Source of the DNA: Candidatus Thorarchaeota archaeon
GTDB lineage: Archaea > Asgardarchaeota > Thorarchaeia > Thorarchaeales > Thorarchaeaceae
Direction of reading: 5' to 3'
Length of the DNA stretch: 41,734 nt
NCBI GenBank assembly: GCA_004524595.1
Contig: SDOA01000020.1
Location: forward strand, 1-41,734
Shown: piece after piece, positions 26,365-34,056 of the stretch
How positions within the stretch are numbered: the first letter of the stretch is position 1
Layout of the letters: each line of letters opens with the position of its first letter
The notes under the pieces: generated by a model
The model's database searches: none
What the model was told of the DNA's origin: nothing
Seen by the model: the letters and a program-made list of their open reading frames with translations, nothing else
Program-made: the position numbers and the translations under genes

Positions 26365-27126
26365 ATGGCACAAGAAAAGGTGCGAGTTGTTAAACCGCCA
26401 ATTGACGATGTGACCAGTGGTAGAGTATTCCAACCAACGAACGCGTTCCTGTTCAAAAAGATGGTCAAAGCAATAGTTGTAATGGGTCTAATCTGGCTTG
26501 CATTGTACGCACTGTTCATGGGATTCACAAACCCTGTCTTCTTAGATCTCATCCTTGCCCTGTCGCAACCCCTTGAAATCCTAGTTATGATTGGATGGGA
26601 AACATTCAATCAATACTACATACTCTGCGCCATCACAGTTTTCATTATTGGATCAGTCTACTCATACATCTATGTGAGAAAAATAGAATATTCTGTGGTG
26701 GGTTGGTCTGGAGATGTAATGCCAGAGATTTATACACGAAAAGGAATCATCAATATCACCAAGATTCATGTTCCATTTCGAACTATAGTGAATGTTAGAA
26801 CAACTAAGGGAATAGTAGATAGACTCTTTGGGATTGGAAGTGTTCTGATTGAAACTGCAGGGGGTTCTATTGGAGCCCAACCAACTGGATTGGTTTCTCT
26901 TCTCTTTGCAAGATTCAGTTCCTCCGCAGCTGAAGAAAAGATTGAGGGTATAAGATTCCACGAAGAACTGAGAGATTTCATACTCAGAGAGATGCGACAT
27001 TTTGGACGCAAACGTAGTACTAAAGATACAATTCAGAGAAGAAAACGTATCTTCACAAGAGATACACTTGAAGCGTTCAGGGAGATTAGAGATGCCTTGA
27101 AAGAATCAATGCAAGAATCAAGATGA
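26365..27126 (+). CDS. bPH2 (DUF304, YdbS-like) membrane protein, copy 3 (most diverged)
   Basis: 253 residues. It shares the N-terminal GRVFQPTNAFLFKKM, two membrane segments, IEYSVVGWSGDVMPEIYTRK, GIINITKIHVPFRTIVNVRT, RLFGIGSVLIETAGG and the closing LEAFREIRDALKES. Against copies 1 and 2 it has an insertion of about 15 residues after the bPH2 core (SIGAQPTGLVSLLFARFSSS) and a longer basic linker (GRKRSTKDTIQRRKR). ATG at 26365 follows GTGAGGA. It lies 12 bases behind copy 2. Its greater divergence suggests an older duplication or a distinct partner role. Confidence 0.83.
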   Translation: MAQEKVRVVKPPIDDVTSGRVFQPTNAFLFKKMVKAIVVMGLIWLALYALFMGFTNPVFLDLILALSQPLEILVMIGWETFNQYYILCAITVFIIGSVYSYIYVRKIEYSVVGWSGDVMPEIYTRKGIINITKIHVPFRTIVNVRTTKGIVDRLFGIGSVLIETAGGSIGAQPTGLVSLLFARFSSSAAEEKIEGIRFHEELRDFILREMRHFGRKRSTKDTIQRRKRIFTRDTLEAFREIRDALKESMQESR

Positions 27127-27133
27127 TGAATAA

Positions 27134-27208
27134 ATGGATTTGAAATCTATTATCGATTTTATAATTCTCCTGTTTGGATTCATTGCCCTCTTATCATCTA
27201 TATTGTAA
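27134..27208 (+). CDS. Possible 24-residue membrane peptide
   Basis: A short frame 7 bases behind the last bPH2 gene encodes MDLKSIIDFIILLFGFIALL and four more residues, one hydrophobic helix with an acidic and a basic residue at its start. No ribosome site of note. It could be a small operon-end membrane protein or chance. Reported because its position and composition fit the operon's membrane theme; evidence is thin. Confidence 0.25.
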   Translation: MDLKSIIDFIILLFGFIALLSSIL

Positions 27209-27331
27209 ATATAGACTGAGTCTAAGACGATGAGGTGGTAAAGATTTGCATGATCTGAATAAACCAAGAATTATCGTGGAATGATATCGACAATTCAGAG
27301 AATTGCAGTCCAGAGAATTCTTTTCAAAGAC

Positions 27332-27350
27332 TCCTCTTTTAAAAAGAGGA
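27332..27350. terminator. Near-perfect palindrome in a convergent intergenic region
   Basis: TCCTCTTTT (27332-27340), centre A, AAAAGAGGA (27342-27350). It lies between the end of the bPH2 operon (plus) and the end of the TIM-barrel gene (minus), where both transcripts must stop. Each strand presents a short T-run within the stem, which suits a two-way terminator. Apart from the 24-residue frame, nothing else stands out in 27209-27402. Confidence 0.35.
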
Positions 27351-27402
27351 ACGAGAGAAATTATTAGCCAGGAATGTAGATGTTCTTTAGTAACAGTATT
27401 TT

Positions 27403-28248
27403 TCAGAGTTCTAGGTCAAAGATATCCATGATTTGACCAATATTAGATAGACTTCTCTGAGCCTCTTCACGTGGGCGCACTTCAAATACATACTGAGGCT
27501 TTGTTGATAGTTTACTCAGAAACTTTAGAGTTGGCTCGAAATCAATGAGTCCATTCCCAACCACTTGATGTGATCCAATTTGTGGAATGGCATCATGAAT
27601 ATGAACTACTTCAATTGAACTTTGATATCTCTGGAACAAATTCCAATCATCGGTTTTAGTCTTAAGATCAGAGCCATAGAGTTTGGGAATATCAAGACAC
27701 AACTTCAAGCCTTGCGGAATAAGATGCTCAATCACATCACGTACTAAGAGTGTCCATGCGTGATTTTCGATTGTGAGACGAACATGTGGACGAGCATGTT
27801 TGAGAAGTTCGGATAGATTCTCTCGAAGAGTCTGAGAATAGGATTTATGATGTAGTTCACTAAAACTATCTGGAGGCTGATTTCCAGCCTTTCTGAATGA
27901 GGGCAAAGTTCCAGCATGTAGAACGACATTTGTAGGTCCAATACTAATCTCACGAGCGAGATTGATGACCTGTTTGAAATATGCAATGATTCCTGTACGT
28001 ATCGGAGGATATGGTGACATTAGACTGACATCATCACATGGAGCGTGAAATCCCCATTCGATAGAATGATTTCTAGCAAAATCCCTGAGCCTGATTCGTT
28101 CTTCAGAAGATATTTTTTCCGGAGAAAATGTTGGCACACCTATATCTGGGACAATGCCATTCCAATTATTCTCAGATGCATACTTGAGTGCATCTAACAT
28201 GTTATCATCATAGACCACATGATAAGCACGACGTGATGGATATCGCAT
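27403..28248 (-). CDS. Sugar phosphate isomerase/epimerase-like TIM barrel protein
   Basis: 281 residues of the xylose-isomerase-like TIM barrel superfamily (AP endonuclease 2 family). Metal-site strands seen: WGFHAPCDDVSL near 66, NVVLHAGTLPS near 106, LTIENHAWT near 158 (the metal Glu), LCLDIPKLYG near 183, VVHIHDAIPQIGSHQVVGNG near 215 and YVFEVRPREEAQ near 258. These carry the conserved His, Glu and Asp ligands. Substrate unknown. The gene reads leftward into the palindrome region. Its start overlaps the frame of a degraded dihydropyrimidinase piece, so it may have moved next to that relic. Confidence 0.83.
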   Translation of the reverse strand: MRYPSRRAYHVVYDDNMLDALKYASENNWNGIVPDIGVPTFSPEKISSEERIRLRDFARNHSIEWGFHAPCDDVSLMSPYPPIRTGIIAYFKQVINLAREISIGPTNVVLHAGTLPSFRKAGNQPPDSFSELHHKSYSQTLRENLSELLKHARPHVRLTIENHAWTLLVRDVIEHLIPQGLKLCLDIPKLYGSDLKTKTDDWNLFQRYQSSIEVVHIHDAIPQIGSHQVVGNGLIDFEPTLKFLSKLSTKPQYVFEVRPREEAQRSLSNIGQIMDIFDLEL

Positions 28249-28318
28249 ACCAAGTAGGTATTAGCAAGTTCTTATGAGCTTGACGAGACGTACATCTCAA
28301 AGGTGTCCTTATGGAGTT

Positions 28319-28435
28319 TGTTGCAAAAAATCTACCATGACCGACCTCTCCAACAAATTTGCCATCTTGTGCGACCTCTTTTCCTCTAAAGATAGTAATG
28401 CTGGGGTTGTCAATAGTCGCATAGAAGAGGGACAA
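28319..28435 (-). pseudogene. C-terminal remnant of a dihydropyrimidinase / hydantoinase
   Basis: In this minus-strand frame, PSITIFRGKEVAQDGKFVGE runs into VGHGRFF. This matches the C-terminal end of D-hydantoinases and dihydropyrimidinases (pattern RGxxVxxDGxFVGxPGxGRF). Normally the protein ends a few residues later; here the frame runs on without a stop into unrelated sequence, and a TGA four codons before the piece cuts it from any N-terminal part. So this is a leftover of a gene of about 460 codons. The intact beta-ureidopropionase next door is the next enzyme of the same pathway, which backs the call. Confidence 0.55.
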
Positions 28436-28500
28436 AGTTGGTCACTTCTTAGATGAGTGTTTGATTAAATATGTAGGTCCTTCTATACTCTCACAGAGAA

Positions 28501-28626
28501 ATGGAAGAACTCGGAGTATGGCTCTTAGCAATAGTATTGGTTCTTCCATCAGGAATACCAATATCGGCATTATTTCTATCTGAGGTTGTAATGATTGTAC
28601 CGTTCTCAATAATGAGGTCTAATTAA
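28501..28626 (+). CDS. Possible small hydrophobic ORF, maybe a relic
   Basis: ATG at 28501 opens 41 codons: two hydrophobic stretches (VWLLAIVLVLPSGIPISALF and SEVVMIVPFSIM). The motif GIPISALFLSE faintly recalls the G-x-P-x-x-x-L-F-x-S-E segment of NuoN/HyfF-like proton-channel subunits, so it could be a decayed piece of one. No clear ribosome site. The rest of 28436-28733 shows nothing else. Confidence 0.3.
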   Translation: MEELGVWLLAIVLVLPSGIPISALFLSEVVMIVPFSIMRSN

Positions 28627-28733
28627 TTCATTAGTGGCCTTCTTCGAGAGAAATTCTCTCTCCGTATATCAATTTGGAAACGCCTATTAGACTTATGATT
28701 CTGAACGAAGTAGCATTCTCTGGAGAGATGACA

Positions 28734-29600
28734 ATGAGAAAAATACGAATTGGCCTTGTCCAAGCGAGATGGGGAGGTGATATTTCAAACGATGATAGCT
28801 TAGATAAGAATATCGAGTTGATGATTCAGAAACATGAAGCATTTGCACACGAAGCAAAGAAACTGGGAGTCCAAATTCTCTGTTTTCAGGAGTTGTTTTT
28901 CGGTCCCTATTTCTGTGCTGAACAAAATGCAAGATGGTATAAGTATGCTCAGCCAATACCCGGTCCTCTCACTGAACGAATGCAGAAGCTTGCGAAACAT
29001 AACAATCTTGTCTTAATTGCTCCAATCTATGAAGAAGCAATGACTGGGATTTATTATAATACCGCAGTGGTGATTGATTCTGATGGCAGTTATCTTGGAA
29101 AAATGAGGAAGATGCATATTCCTCATTTAGAACCGGGATTCTGGGAAAAATTCTATTTCAGACCTGGTAACTTGGGATATCCGGTCTTTGATACTTCAGT
29201 TGGGAAGATTGGAGTCTACCTCTGCTATGACCGACACTTTCCGGAGGGGGCTAGATTACTTGGGTTAAATGGAGCTGAGATCGTGTTCAATCCCTCAGCT
29301 ACTGTTGCAGGACTCTCAGAGCATCTGTGGACAATAGAACAACCGGCCCATGCTGTTGCTAATGGTTATTTTATTGCGGCAATTAACAGGGTGGGTGAGG
29401 AGCTATGGAAAACTGGAGTGTTTTACGGTAGTTCGTATATTGCCGATCCAAGAGGACAGTTTGTTGTCAGAGGATCTCGCAATAATGAGGAACTTGTTAT
29501 TGGAGATATAGACCTTGAGATGATTCGTGAGGTTAGAAATATCTGGCAGTTTTATCGAGACCGCAGACCTGAGAGCTATGGTGGCCTGACTGAGATGTAA
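28734..29600 (+). CDS. Carbon-nitrogen hydrolase, beta-ureidopropionase / N-carbamoyl amidohydrolase-like
   Basis: Nitrilase superfamily enzyme of 288 residues that cuts N-carbamoyl compounds to an amine, CO2 and ammonia. The Glu-Lys-Cys triad is visible: CFQELFFGPYF (Glu), KMRKMHIPHLEPGFWEKFYF (Lys) and VYLCYDRHFPEGARLLGLNG (Cys). The last motif, and EQPAHAVANGYFIAAINRVG, are typical of beta-ureidopropionase and N-carbamoylputrescine amidase. ATG at 28734 is chosen from several starts, since GGAGA at 28722-28726 is 7 bases ahead. Neighbouring relics of PreA and dihydropyrimidinase favour the pyrimidine-degradation reading. The gene is intact although its pathway partners are not, so it may serve another carbamoyl substrate now. 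Confidence 0.85.
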   Translation: MRKIRIGLVQARWGGDISNDDSLDKNIELMIQKHEAFAHEAKKLGVQILCFQELFFGPYFCAEQNARWYKYAQPIPGPLTERMQKLAKHNNLVLIAPIYEEAMTGIYYNTAVVIDSDGSYLGKMRKMHIPHLEPGFWEKFYFRPGNLGYPVFDTSVGKIGVYLCYDRHFPEGARLLGLNGAEIVFNPSATVAGLSEHLWTIEQPAHAVANGYFIAAINRVGEELWKTGVFYGSSYIADPRGQFVVRGSRNNEELVIGDIDLEMIREVRNIWQFYRDRRPESYGGLTEM

Positions 29601-29711
29601 GTAATGATTTATGACTCGGGTCTGTATTCAAACGTACATATTTAGTATAATTTCACTAAGGACTTCAAATGATATGTATTTCAAAACTTGCTAAACGGAA
29701 GCAATCTATAA

Positions 29712-29945
29712 TTGTATCAAGAAAAACTCACGATTGATTTTGAAGGATCACTATTCAAGAGTCCATTCATTCTTGCTTCGTTCCCTCCCTCTATGGAACA
29801 GAATCGTATTATTTGCGCTGCAAAACTAGGAGGTGATGGTGCAGTAATCAAGACTATCATAAAAAATCTCACTATCAATCCAAGAACACGATTAGGAGCC
29901 ATTCGTAACAATGAGAAAGCCGTAGAATTCATTCATGTAGGATAA
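29712..29945 (+). pseudogene. N-terminal remnant of dihydropyrimidine dehydrogenase subunit PreA / DHOD-like
   Basis: The frame from TTG at 29712 gives LTIDFEGSLFKSPFILASFP, then AAKLGGDGAVIKTI and NLTINPRTRLGAIRN. This follows the first 70 residues of PreA-type dihydropyrimidine dehydrogenase (LSVxFxGxxFxNPFxLASxPP ... GxGGAVxKT ... NPxPR). A stop comes at codon 78, where an intact protein would go on for over 300 residues, and the next 8 bases reach a gene on the other strand. So the flavin and iron-sulfur parts are deleted. It follows the beta-ureidopropionase gene by 111 bases in the same direction, as expected for one former operon. Confidence 0.65.
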
Positions 29946-29953
29946 TAACGGTG

Positions 29954-30769
29954 TTAAATTCTCTCCAGAGGAAAAACAATTCGTCCTTCTTTGAAAACAA
30001 TGAGTTCACCACCACTGAATTCAGTCCAGTGTTCATTGGTCAGAATTTTTGTTGAGATGATGAAACCTGATAATGGAAAGTTTCGAGATACCTCTCTTTC
30101 CCTGTTGCTTATGTCTATAGATCCAAGCTTGTATTCCTGTCCAACAAGCTCGATTTTACCGAAAGGATATTCACGTTTTACATATCTTAGACCATTGTTA
30201 TAATCGTTCTCGTCTGAATAGCAAAAGAGATGTTCTCCATCAGAAAATATGCAATTTATTGTATTCTGACCATCATTGATATCTCTCAGAACATATTCCA
30301 AGTGGTTGAAACCGTCAAGATCCCAGTGAAATCCAATTTGGGATGATAAATCATTAAGAATGTAACAAAAGGCCTGTTCTGAATCAGTTTCTCCAATTGG
30401 TGTGATTGGTGCTGACTTAGGATTGCTGAAATCGGTTAGTGTTCCATTATGTGCAAAAGCATACTCGTACGGAATATCATTTACGACAAGTCTGCGATAG
30501 AAAGGATGCGTATTCAAATAACTTGGTAGACCTCTAGTCGATCTTCGGACATGGGATATTATCGTCTTTGAATAGATGGAATTCTCAACGAAATCGTAGA
30601 GAGAACTCTGGTTGGATGCCTTTACTTCCTTAATCACCTGAAGGCGTTTGTCTTGATAATATGCAAGTCCCCAACCATCAGGATTTTTCATACCATGTTC
30701 CTGAAAGAGATTCAATGATATATTAGCTGTAATATTGGTCGTAAATGTCAGACCTAGAAGATCACACAT
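29954..30769 (-). CDS. Class II glutamine amidotransferase (N-terminal nucleophile)
   Basis: About 271 residues of the YafJ/EgtC-like GATase type 2 group, which releases ammonia from glutamine. Start ATG at 30769 gives MCDLLGLTF, placing the catalytic Cys at position 2 after Met removal; GAGGAG about 7 bases ahead confirms this start against the longer open frame from 30793. Further marks: NPDGWGLAYYQDKRL near 27 and ISHVRRSTRG near 65, the glutamine-binding loop with THPFYRR, then FAHNGTLTDF near 107 and TPIGETDSEQAFCYIL near 124. There is no synthase domain, so its partner or substrate is unknown; self-standing glutaminase or peptide hydrolase activity is possible. Confidence 0.85.
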   Translation of the reverse strand: MCDLLGLTFTTNITANISLNLFQEHGMKNPDGWGLAYYQDKRLQVIKEVKASNQSSLYDFVENSIYSKTIISHVRRSTRGLPSYLNTHPFYRRLVVNDIPYEYAFAHNGTLTDFSNPKSAPITPIGETDSEQAFCYILNDLSSQIGFHWDLDGFNHLEYVLRDINDGQNTINCIFSDGEHLFCYSDENDYNNGLRYVKREYPFGKIELVGQEYKLGSIDISNREREVSRNFPLSGFIISTKILTNEHWTEFSGGELIVFKEGRIVFPLERI

Positions 30770-30814
30770 TCTAAAGCTCCTCGCAAATGCCAATAACCAA
30801 GTGCCTAGTAAATC

Positions 30815-31045
30815 CTACCATAGTTTGTCTTTATCATCTTCGACGCCTATTGTTTCAGGTGTATCTTCAGTATCCTGCTCCCACCAAGGTTTCGTTGCGG
30901 CCATATTCTCCCAAGGAGTAGTAGGCTCTCGAATTGGATAGTTCCAAAGAAAGAATAGAATTAGCGTTATTGAGGCTTCTCTTGAAATATGTGAGTATTC
31001 ATACTGAGATTCCGATTCGTTCGACTGAACAATAAACTCTCCCAT
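30815..31045 (-). CDS. Hypothetical protein or relic, one hydrophobic stretch
   Basis: 76 codons from ATG at 31045. One hydrophobic segment (REASITLILFFLWNYPIREP) is followed by a Trp-rich, acidic tail (PWENMAATKPWWEQDTEDTP). It looks like the last membrane helix and cytosolic tail of a larger membrane protein, which would make it a relic, but I recognise no family. No ribosome site. Bases 31046-31299 hold no gene that I can see, only short imperfect inverted repeats around 31128-31165. Confidence 0.35.
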   Translation of the reverse strand: MGEFIVQSNESESQYEYSHISREASITLILFFLWNYPIREPTTPWENMAATKPWWEQDTEDTPETIGVEDDKDKLW

Positions 31046-31299
31046 CGTATCTAACCAAGTGTGAATATGCCTTGATTGATTATGAATTCTTTGCTTACTG
31101 TGCAGAGGGAATAAGTCTATTATATGTGATAGCTATGATTATTGGCATAGTCAATTATCGCTATCTGTATTGCTCACACAGATAAATGACGAGTTCACGT
31201 GTCAAGAACTCGGTTTCTATTAGTAACATTTTCAAGCCTATACATTGAAATGTACGACGCTTGTGGATACAAGTACTCACATCTAAAGAGGGGTTGTGT

Positions 31300-32550
31300 A
31301 TGAATCCAGTTGAAATGATTGTTGCAGGTGCAGGAGACCGAGGATTTGTCTATGCATCATATGCCAAAGAGCATCCAGATAGAGCTAAAATCGTCGGGGT
31401 TGCTGAACCTCGTGACTATTACAGAGAGAAAATGGTAAGAGAATACAATATTCCAGAGGAGAACGTATTCTCAGATTGGAAAGATATGGCAAAGAAGTTA
31501 AAATTCGCAGATGCGGTGATTATTGCAACACAAGACCATATGCACAAAGATCCTGCAATAGCATTCGCCAAGAAGGGGTATCATATTCTGCTGGAAAAAC
31601 CAATGGCACCTGATGAGAAGAGTTGCCGAGAGATTACTAAAACTATTCTCTCCAAGAAGGTCATATTTGCAGTTGGTCATGTTTTACGATACACAAAATA
31701 TACACAACACCTCAAAGGAATCATCGACTCTGGCTTAATTGGTGACATAATAAGTATTCAACACCTAGAACCTGTTGGATTCTGGCACCAGGCTCATTCT
31801 TTTGTGAGAGGAAATTGGAGAAACGAAAACGAGTCTTCTTTTATGCTACTCACAAAGTCCTGTCATGATATTGATTGGATCAGGTATATTGTTGGAAAGC
31901 AATGCAAGACAGTATCTTCCTTCGGATCACTCACCCATTTCAAAAAAGAAAATAAACCAACAATCGCAGGGAACAATTGTATGGAATGTGATTATGAGCC
32001 GCAATGTCCTTACTCAGCAAAGCGAATCTATCTGAGTCTGGTCAAACATGGAAAACTTGGCTGGCCTGTAAGTGTTGTTACGACCGACCGTACGGTTGCA
32101 GGTGTAATTAAAGCTCTTAGAGAGGGGCCATATGGTAGATGTGTTTACGAATGTGACAATGATGTTGTAGATCATCAGGTAGTAAATATGGAATTTGTTG
32201 ATGGTGAAACTGCAACATTTACAATGACAGCATTCACCAAGGCAAGGCCACGAGAAACTCGGATATTTGGAACAAGAGGAGAAATATACGGAAATGGAAT
32301 GAAAATTCAGGTATTTGAATTTCTAACAGGGAGATCAGAGATTATTGATATTTCTGATGAAGGACCAGAATCACTCGCAGACCATGGCGGCGGTGATTAT
32401 GGTCTAATTGATGCCTTTGTCAATGCTGTAGCTGAGAATGATGCAAACAAGATTCTCTCAGGACCAGAAGAAACACTTGAAAGTCATATTATTACATTCG
32501 CTGCAGAGAGAAGCAGGATTGAGAGGAAATCTATTGAAGTTAAGATATAG
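31300..32550 (+). CDS. Gfo/Idh/MocA family oxidoreductase
   Basis: NAD(P)-dependent sugar or polyol dehydrogenase of 416 residues. Rossmann start MIVAGAGDRGFVYASYAKEH (the glycine-rich cofactor loop), then IIATQDHMHKDPAIAFAKKG and the motif LLEKPMAPDEKSC, with the Lys typical for the family. The catalytic region has KSCHDIDWIRYIVG (His/Asp). A Cys cluster CMECDYEPQCPYSA near residue 225-240 is an extra not in all members and could bind metal. ATG at 31300 is chosen over the open frame from 31261 because GAGGGG precedes it by 6-7 bases. Substrate unknown; no sugar genes nearby. Confidence 0.87.
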   Translation: MNPVEMIVAGAGDRGFVYASYAKEHPDRAKIVGVAEPRDYYREKMVREYNIPEENVFSDWKDMAKKLKFADAVIIATQDHMHKDPAIAFAKKGYHILLEKPMAPDEKSCREITKTILSKKVIFAVGHVLRYTKYTQHLKGIIDSGLIGDIISIQHLEPVGFWHQAHSFVRGNWRNENESSFMLLTKSCHDIDWIRYIVGKQCKTVSSFGSLTHFKKENKPTIAGNNCMECDYEPQCPYSAKRIYLSLVKHGKLGWPVSVVTTDRTVAGVIKALREGPYGRCVYECDNDVVDHQVVNMEFVDGETATFTMTAFTKARPRETRIFGTRGEIYGNGMKIQVFEFLTGRSEIIDISDEGPESLADHGGGDYGLIDAFVNAVAENDANKILSGPEETLESHIITFAAERSRIERKSIEVKI

Positions 32551-32602
32551 AAAAAATGATCTTGAATCCATCAACCACAGAAATCTTAACTCCTAGGGGT
32601 CA

Positions 32603-33691
32603 TCACTTTTTCATCGATTTCATCAATTCCTTACCACGCAATGACTCGGTTCGTGCATTCAAATATGCTAATGATGTATACTGCTGGTTTATTGCAAATG
32701 TCATTTCAGGAGAAAGATAGTAGTTTTTGACAGCTCCAAAGGAATTCGAGAATCGCTGGTCATATTCCTCCTGCCATGCAAGATGGTCTTCCATTCGATA
32801 GAAACTATTGAAAGCCAAAAGATTGTACCGACCCACATTGGCTCTCAAAAGCATTGAAACATGTGAATCATCAGACAGTATTTTGGATATTCTATCTTTA
32901 TTTTTAGTAATCTCAAGCAGTGAGAGTACAAGAAAATACTCAGGGGGCGTCCAAATCCTAGGAAATCTACAGACAGGAGGTAGAATGATTGTTTCGCTCA
33001 TTAAAAGATCAAGTCGCCTTTGAACTGTCTTTCGATGGATGTCAAGAGCCTTTGCTAATTTATTTGGATTCGCTTGGATTCCTTTTCCTAAGAGAAGTGC
33101 TTCTAAAATATCGACTGAAATTTCATCTAATTCTAAACCATTAATTTTAGTGTGTATTCCTTGTCTGAAGTTCTCTCTGAAGACTTTGATGGACGAGGAG
33201 GGATCATATTTCAAAATTGCTTTTGTACTGAGATAGAGAGATTCAGAGGGTATATATTCAGTGCTTGATCTGGAGGTGATTAAATTCTCATTAAGAATTC
33301 GCTCTTTCCATATCTGATAGTCGTAGAAATCCTTATGGATTTCTATCATCAATGTATTGAACTCTTCTTCTTTGAAAAAGAAGGCCGCCCAAATGTTCGG
33401 GTCAATCTCAATCCATAGATTTGTTTTGGGATCTCGGGAAAGGCTAATCTTCTCGACGACTAAAAGGGGAAGTTCATTCAAGAGATGACGAAATGGATGA
33501 AATGGAGGATCTATTATTTCATGTTGAAGAATCTTATCGAATCTTGATTGAATTGTGTTTCTATGTTTCCCGAGTAAGCTTGAGAGTTCTCTGATATTAA
33601 TATCTACACCTTCTCCGCCACAGACAAGCTTAAGGAGTTCGATATTGAGGGGATCATCCAACAAGTCTTTCATTAATCCTGCTCCAAACAT
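32603..33691 (-). CDS. Transcriptional regulator with two HTH modules (duplicated)
   Basis: Cytosolic protein of about 362 residues with two similar winged-helix-like modules. The first has INIRELSSLLGKHRNTIQSR and EIIDPPFHPFRHL; the second NKLAKALDIHRKTVQRRLDL and TIILPPVCRFPRIW. Each helix-turn-helix (LSSLLGKHRNTIQSRFD / LAKALDIHRKTVQRRLD) is followed by the same I-I-x-P-P-x-x-x-F step, so the gene arose by internal duplication. ATG at 33691 is preferred; TTG at 33730 is also open. A TATA-like AAATATATA lies upstream on the minus strand near 33755-33768. Divergent from glutamate dehydrogenase, which may be its target. Confidence 0.7.
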   Translation of the reverse strand: MFGAGLMKDLLDDPLNIELLKLVCGGEGVDINIRELSSLLGKHRNTIQSRFDKILQHEIIDPPFHPFRHLLNELPLLVVEKISLSRDPKTNLWIEIDPNIWAAFFFKEEEFNTLMIEIHKDFYDYQIWKERILNENLITSRSSTEYIPSESLYLSTKAILKYDPSSSIKVFRENFRQGIHTKINGLELDEISVDILEALLLGKGIQANPNKLAKALDIHRKTVQRRLDLLMSETIILPPVCRFPRIWTPPEYFLVLSLLEITKNKDRISKILSDDSHVSMLLRANVGRYNLLAFNSFYRMEDHLAWQEEYDQRFSNSFGAVKNYYLSPEMTFAINQQYTSLAYLNARTESLRGKELMKSMKK

Positions 33692-34056
33692 TACTTTTTG
33701 AGTCTGTAAAGTAATATTAGTACAGTGCAAATGAACTAGATATACATTTTCATATATATTTAAGCTAAAAATATAGCATTATTGATAGTATTTTTTGTCA
33801 GATAGTTACGTATTTTGACTCAGTAGTATGGAAGAAGCTTATTTTTACCTTTTTTTTTCTGGAATAATGTTCTATGTTGGACATGTTATTTCTCGAATCT
33901 GATATATATATACTGAATAATCCCGGAAATAATGGAAATTGTACATCTTTTCTTTGTACAATGTTTCGAAACCATATAACGATATCAGAATTATAGTATT
34001 TCCTAATGCTATATACTTATATTAAGTTCGGATTAGTTTATACACAAGTGATACTT
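33692..34056. promoter_or_regulatory. Divergent AT-rich promoter region with inverted repeat
   Basis: A 365-base stretch without a gene. Read for the plus gene, ATATATATATACTGAATAA lies at about 33903 and GCTATATACTTATATT at about 34007-34022, a good archaeal box for a start near 34040. ATTGTAC (33938-33944) and GTACAAT (33956-33962) form an inverted repeat with an 11-base spacer, suited to a dimeric regulator. A further GTACA-like core, TTAGTACAG, lies near 33717-33725 by the regulator's own start. The regulator may bind these and control both genes; this is inference. Confidence 0.5.

Noticed and set aside
27230..27284. Strong GAGGTGG motif followed by a 12-codon frame from TTG
   Set aside because: Frame too short and without likeness to anything; probably chance purine run.
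31128..31165. Nested GATAGC/GCTATC and CTATG/CATAG repeats upstream of the Gfo/Idh/MocA gene
   Set aside because: Short arms with a large bulge in AT-rich sequence; expected by chance at this length.
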